Assembly: GCA_964036155.1 (NCBI GenBank)
Contig: OZ038422.1
Location: 14,407,201-14,471,200, forward strand
DNA from: Diploscapter coronatus
Lineage: Eukaryota > Nematoda > Chromadorea > Rhabditida > Rhabditidae
Direction: 5' to 3'
Length of the DNA: 64,000 nucleotides
Shown: positions 58,824-64,000 of the stretch, piece after piece
How positions within the stretch are numbered: the stretch's first letter is position 1
Layout of the letters: each line of letters begins with the position of its first letter
Notes under the pieces: model-generated
What the model saw: the letters and a program-made list of their open reading frames with translations, nothing else
What the model was told of the DNA's origin: nothing
Database searches by the model: none
Position numbers and translations under genes: made by a program

Positions 58824-59690
58824 TCTATAAATGGATTGATGGGCTAAAGATTCTTGATGAAAGGTCAAATTTCATGAAACAATCTAAATTAAGAATGTGA
58901 AACTAAAATAAAAACCCAAAAGAACGTTCATGAAGGAAATTATCGATATCGAATGTGATATTGGGAGAAAATTCTCCATGAAAAATTAATGATTAGTAGA
59001 ATTTTCTAATGACGATGTTAGTTGTTTATTCTGAGAATCGTTCAGAAAATCGACTAAAAGTTGGCCTTTCACACTCAACGTATCTTTGATTGGAAAGTGT
59101 GATAAGATGGGACGGGTCGGGCAATAATGAAACCACATCATATTAGACGTTTTTATCTGTCCATCTCTCAGCATAGGTTGATCGATTTTTATGAAAATGT
59201 ACATTTAACCATGAAGTAGTATAAATGAGGATAAATAAATTTAACCTTGAATACAACTGACGGCTGGCCCTCTATTCTTTAAAACATCACGAGAAATTTC
59301 AAACCGTCTCTAGCTTGACTCAAAATTATGCAAACACGACATTTTTCTGAATATGTATTCATGTATTCGAAATTTTTATTCGATTTTTATATTCGCCAAA
59401 TATAATGTGATAGTGTAAAACAAATAACATAGATCAAGAAGAATGCCTAATGGAAATTCAAACATGAGCCAATTCTTGCACCTTGTGAGATTTTTAAAAA
59501 TCGTTAGACTACTTCAAGAAGGTCCTGCTTGCGAAGACTAGAATCAGCCCTTGGAGCACTTTATCACTTATTGTCGATGAAATTAGAATCTAAATTTTTT
59601 AAATTTAAAAATGATAACAATTAAAGACAGCAAAAATAACCCTTACAAATTTGATCCTTGGGGTTTCGATTATACATGGAGTAAATCTAG
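58824..59690. other. intergenic, no gene recognised
   Basis: AT-rich 5' flank of the kinase gene and 3' flank of the multi-TM gene. A plus-strand frame from 59611 overlaps the neighbour's last exon antisense and is not supported. Confidence 0.45.
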
Positions 59691-60785
59691 TCAAAAATAT
59701 GTATGGGTCAATACAAACAAAGTCAAGGAGGGCCTGGAATTAAGTAGATTAGTGAACTTATTGAAATTAAAAATTACTAGGGTTGAAATAGCGAAAATCA
59801 TTCTCAGATGAGCTCGCATTTTGTCGATGTCTTTGGTCTTGGAAATTATCGGGGTTTTGCAAACCAGGAATGTGTAGGCGGACAAGAAGATAACAATCGA
59901 ATTGTTAGCTATCAGAATTTCGACATCTCGGAATAATTTTACCTAAAATTTAAAATTTCGATTTTTATGTAAAAATAAAACTATGACCTCGTAGCTCTGT
60001 GGGTCTTTATTTATTAGATCTAACGTTGATCCCAAAAGCATGGCCAGAAAAATTATCGACAGATAAGCCAGAATCACGATGATAATCGAAAATAGTTGAC
60101 CCTCTCTATATATTATAATTCAAAATAGCAAAAATATGTAATTACCTGACAAAATGGGTTAGTTTGTACAGCACGATAATTGTGATCACTACGGAATGGA
60201 ACACTTTCGTCAGATAATCGGTCATTTTGATAATTAATCTATTATCAAATACGTGGATTATCTCATTGATGTATTCCAAGCTCTCAGTGTTAAGAAACTA
60301 AATGGTATTATTTATGGCGAAAAATAATTATTTTTGAAACAGAAGCATACCCTAGGATATAACAACCCGAATATGATCATGGTGAAGTTTACGAGAGTAG
60401 ATGAGCAAACAAGTACTTTTATATCGTCACCATACCAAGCGTTTTGATATTGGAATATCAAAAATATCGCGTAGGCGTGGAAAAGTACCGCTAATGTTGC
60501 ACTAATTCCATAAAAAGCCCATTGAATTTCGGAAGATGGTACATATTCATTTAGCGTTAAATCTGTATCATTGAAGCCACAGTCTTTAAAAATAAATGTT
60601 TCAAAAGTTCTTTGATACAAATTATATAACTTACTTTGATATGAGAAATTCATTTGGTGATCAATAATAAAGCGGAAAACTACGAGCTCTGTGAAATTCC
60701 TACTTCTATCAACGAATATAGGTGCCAATTAGCATTAAACTCAAGAGAATGACATACCTTCAGAGCAATAATTAAATTTTGGCAT
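59691..60785 (-). CDS. multi-pass membrane protein, probably a serpentine (Sra-like) receptor
   Basis: Six exons in transcription order: 60785-60758, 60688-60635, 60583-60351, 60297-60146, 60105-59988, 59942-59691. They give 278 residues with all phases matching. The N-terminus is short (MPKFNYCSEELVVF). Hydrophobic segments follow: WAFYGISATLAVLFHAYAIF, VLVCSSTLVNFTMIIFGLL, one around VVITIIVLY, IIIVILAYLSIIFLAML, one in IANNSIVIFLSAYTF, and a last in MIFAISTLVIF. That is six or seven segments. An early Cys-Ser-Glu-Glu and a charged loop before the first helix recall class Sra receptors, but I cannot assign it firmly. The stop at 59691 comes soon after the last hydrophobic segment, so the 3' end may be mis-drawn. 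Confidence 0.6.
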
Positions 60786-61067
60786 TTATTTATTCCATAT
60801 AGCGCAATCTTCAATAATGAAATTTAACAATTCTTCATAATACCCGAGATCAATATCATAAGGATTTGCTTGTGATAAACCAATATTGATACCTAATAGT
60901 TTATTTTAGCTATTTACATTTATGAGATGGTTACGAATGAACTCCAAGTTAAGTTAAAGTCCACTTAGAAAGCCATCATGATAGGAGTTGTACTTTCAAC
61001 CAGAAAAGCGTTATTCAGTTTGTCATTATGTTAAAAGAATTTGCAGTTCATTTGAACACATCTCGAT
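60786..61067. other. short intergenic spacer
   Basis: AT-rich, no gene seen; 5' flank of the multi-TM gene and 3' flank of the transporter gene. Confidence 0.45.
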
Positions 61068-64000
61068 TTATAGTTTAGTAGATTTCTCGCTCTGATCATT
61101 ATCCTTGTCACTGCTTTCGTCTTCCTCGGTCGCTGGTTGGATCGTATGCCTTCGATTCTTCTTCGACTTGAATAGCTCTTCGACTTCTTCAATGGGCAGG
61201 CCCTTGGTTTCGGGAATGAAGAAGTAGAACAACACCAATCCGATCGTCGATATGCCCGCGTACAGGAAAAATGCACCTGAAAGCTATTCTTAGACTTGTT
61301 TCAGATTTTTTTTTCAAATTATAAATACCGCTCTAATAGAGCATTATATTGTTTCGCTCGGTTATGGCGATTAGAAAAAATTGAGAATAAAGTTAAAATG
61401 AATATGTAGCAAAATTTCTCATATGCGATGGATTATTCTCGATTAAATATCGCGCGAGTACTTGCTCCGTCAATAATAGCTTATTTGAGTAACTAACGAG
61501 TTTAACGGTTGTTGCTAAAATCAATTTTCGACAAGCCACGAACTCCGAATCGTTGGTTTAGCTTCAATACTTTGCTCCTTTTATCAGTAACAGTCAAATT
61601 ATCAATATCCTCAAAATCTACCATATTTATGAATGGCTTCTCCGAGCGACAGGAACGTGAGCGATACGAGCAGATTGAATGTCCAGTTGGTGAATGTCGA
61701 GAGGGAGACGCAGGTGCCTCGAGCCCATAGCGGGTAGACTTCCGAATTGAATACCCACGGCATGGGGCCCATTCCTGGAAATATTTCGACGTTTTTAATT
61801 GGAATAATTCAAGCAAAAGCATGTTTCAAAGTACTACAACATTTATAGTTATACAAAAAATGAGCGATAATCTGTCAAGTGCGTCATGTTTGAAATATCT
61901 CAACCACATAGAAAACTCTATGAATGAGTCAATCAACTATGTTTCAATAAATTTAAACTATAATATGATCAAACTGTTGACGTTTTGTCCATCCAATTGA
62001 AACTATAAGTAGAATAGAAAAGTGAGAAGTCAAATTCCTACCGAAAGCGAAGCAGAGCAGATAGATGACCATGACGACGATCGGTGCGGCCGTCCACTTT
62101 GTGACGCAGAAATCCGAGTCGAACGTGTAATTTGCATTGGCTCCCGAGCAATATCCAACCTAGAACATATCGTAATTTTCAACAAAAAAAAAAGCATAAA
62201 ATTACTTTTATTTAGTGTATGTTAATGCTAAAGGCGATAATAGTGATGCATATGAATTATTATTTTAAACAATAGTCGTTATACTATATATATATCTATT
62301 TCTAATTATCATTATATAGGCAATTATTATGATTTAGCTCTAACCGACGAATTGCTCTTATCTCCACCGTTCATTATCGGAAGACACTGCCCCGAGTGGG
62401 AGTCGCTCGACGGATGACAGAAACCGCAGTCCTGGGACGTCGTGCAATAGTCGCAATTACTGAAATGTTGATATTTTGAAAGACGTTTCAAATATCTTCG
62501 TAAATGCCCATTAATCAATATTGTCAATTTTGTTGGACTGATATCCTCCAACATCCGATAAAAAAGTATTAAAAATGTATTTGAGCTTAAATTGGAAATT
62601 AAGAAAAAGTTAAATTAACGTCAGTGAAGTTATTTTTGTCACGAACCTAAATGAAGCGCACTTGAAGATGGTACTATTGTCGGTGTTCGGTTCGAAATCG
62701 ATTCCATCGAATTTGTGTTGAGGATCCAAACTTGCCGAGTCCTAAATTACTTTAACTATCGTATTCCTATCATTGTTAATTATAGATTTTTCTAGACTCC
62801 TATATAATTTTGAACCTAAATGACTAGACACATTTGAAATCTCATAAAATTTGTCATTATTTTTTTGCATAAGAACATAAAGTATCGTATGCTCCATTAA
62901 CTTTCGACTAAATATAATTTTAAAAAACCAAACTAATTCTCAACGAAAAATGTTCCATCAATTTTAAGCGTTCTTTGTGTATGTAGCGTACCATATTAAT
63001 CGCGACGAAGGCACCGCCCATTAGACATAAAGATAGAATCGTTCCGATCAAAGAGACTAGCAAAATCGGTCGCCTCCCGAGTTTCTCGATCAGTTTCATC
63101 GGCGCGAGAGTGCCCACGGATTGCACGGCTAAAATCTTCTTATTTTGCGATTGCAATGCGGTTTCTACGGAATAAAAAGCCGCGCGAGACTTACAGCTGA
63201 CTATTTTAGTGATTTTGATTATGATTTCTATCTTGCAACTACTGCACGTTTTCCATGGTATTAAAATAATGCAACACTTGCAAATGATCATATTACTAAT
63301 TTTGCTTGTATATAAAAATCGCATACCACTAATAGCGCACGATATCCATATCGTCGTGATTTTATCGCGAACGCCAGCCGATTGAATTATCGTGCCAGTG
63401 TAGTACCTATGTTTCAAAGATCATTATATATTTTCCGTAATTAACTAATTCTGTTGTGTGAAAGTGTTTGGTGATAGCAGATTGAATCAATATCTAATAT
63501 TTAAGTTTCATCTGATAGGATATCTTTTATAATTAAAAACTGGTTAAGTTACGATATAGTTTATGGGACATATGAACTTGAACCAATAGAATATTGTTGT
63601 AAAGCAGTTGAGTGTGAAAGATCATTACTAACAGAATCGTATTGATCCCAACGAATTGTTGAAACATTTGCATCGCACAGCCCAAAAGCAGAGCTTTTCG
63701 AACGTGGGGCGTTTGAAAAATTCGAAGGAGCACTGATCTTGAGCCTAAATTTTTAGTAATCATCTTATGTGCTTCAAGATTATGTCTGTAAAATAGTAGT
63801 TCTACTTCTAGTATTTAATCGAATAATATCCAAAATACCTTCCATAAGGCATTTTTCAAAGATTCTAAATTTGGACTTTTTCGTTTTTATTTCCGGTAGA
63901 TTAAAAATTGATTAGTTTTTTTTCTTTTCTGTTGAACCTAATCCTTATTTCTAATGACGACGAGTGGCAATTACGTACGCATTTTCTTAATCTCCGTATT
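61068..64000 (-). CDS. H+/myo-inositol cotransporter (HMIT/SLC2A13-like), 5' end outside the window
   Basis: Exons in transcription order: 64000-63979 (cut by the window end), 63744-63633, 63406-63327, 63128-62992, 62741-62647, 62459-62345, 62159-62042, 61774-61622, 61276-61068. About 346 residues of the C-terminal part of an MFS sugar transporter are present. Motifs are [27 protein letters not shown], a large extracellular loop with CDYC, DCGFC and [20 protein letters not shown] with WARGT, and PETKG followed by an acidic/Ser C-terminal tail. The cysteine-rich loop between late transmembrane helices is typical of HMIT proteins rather than GLUTs. Its nematode relatives handle inositol and osmotic balance in excretory and gut tissue; that role is inferred. 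All junction phases match. Confidence 0.9.

Overview
This is nuclear DNA from a nematode, most likely a rhabditid. It is AT-rich, and its genes are built from many small exons with short introns and TTTTCAG-type acceptors. Several acceptor signals sit 0 to 13 nt upstream of a start codon, as expected for spliced-leader addition. The gene content agrees: Srd chemoreceptors, a nematode GH25 (LYS) lysozyme, an HMIT-type inositol transporter, a KIN-15/16-like tyrosine kinase and a CEBP-2-like bZIP. All exon structures below were worked out by hand from reading frame, intron phase and splice sites. Nothing was compared with a database, so the names are family recognitions and not search results.

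Layout. 0.9-2.7 kb: a secreted Cys/Met/Pro-rich protein. 3.3-3.7 kb: a small unknown protein. 5.0-9.1 kb: two tandem srd receptors. 10.5-15.4 kb: a 20-exon secreted protein made of Cys-Pro-Met modules. 16.1-21.3 kb (-): two paralogous secreted proteins with an acidic middle and a basic tail. 21.8-26.5 kb (-): a cysteine-rich secreted protein, a decayed lysozyme copy and an intact lysozyme. 26.5-31.3 kb: a gene-poor stretch with two copies of a foldback hairpin. 31.3-34.0 kb: a long disordered protein with two possible last exons. 34.6-36.8 kb: a nuclear-receptor-type zinc-finger protein with a tRNA-derived SINE in an intron. 37.2-37.4 kb (-): an isolated acyltransferase-like 3' exon. 38.2-41.8 kb: four tandem small secreted proteins, one broken. 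42.3-44.3 kb: alanine aminotransferase. 45.0-52.3 kb: three collinear genes, a C/EBP-like bZIP, neuroguidin and RNA polymerase III subunit RPC3, possibly an operon. 52.8-64.0 kb (-): a cytochrome P450 with one damaged splice donor, a receptor-like tyrosine kinase, a multi-TM receptor-like protein and an HMIT transporter cut by the window end.

Most of the window is secreted or chemosensory accessory genes in small tandem families, next to a block of housekeeping genes (ALT, bZIP, neuroguidin, RPC3). The most unusual property is splicing. Six of about 134 introns are forced by reading frame to be GC-AG, one of them only 33 nt long, which is far above the under 1% usual in Caenorhabditis. Other points of interest are the orphan secreted families, a hairpin that supplies the C-terminus of the lysozyme, and a SINE with a perfect 17-bp target duplication.
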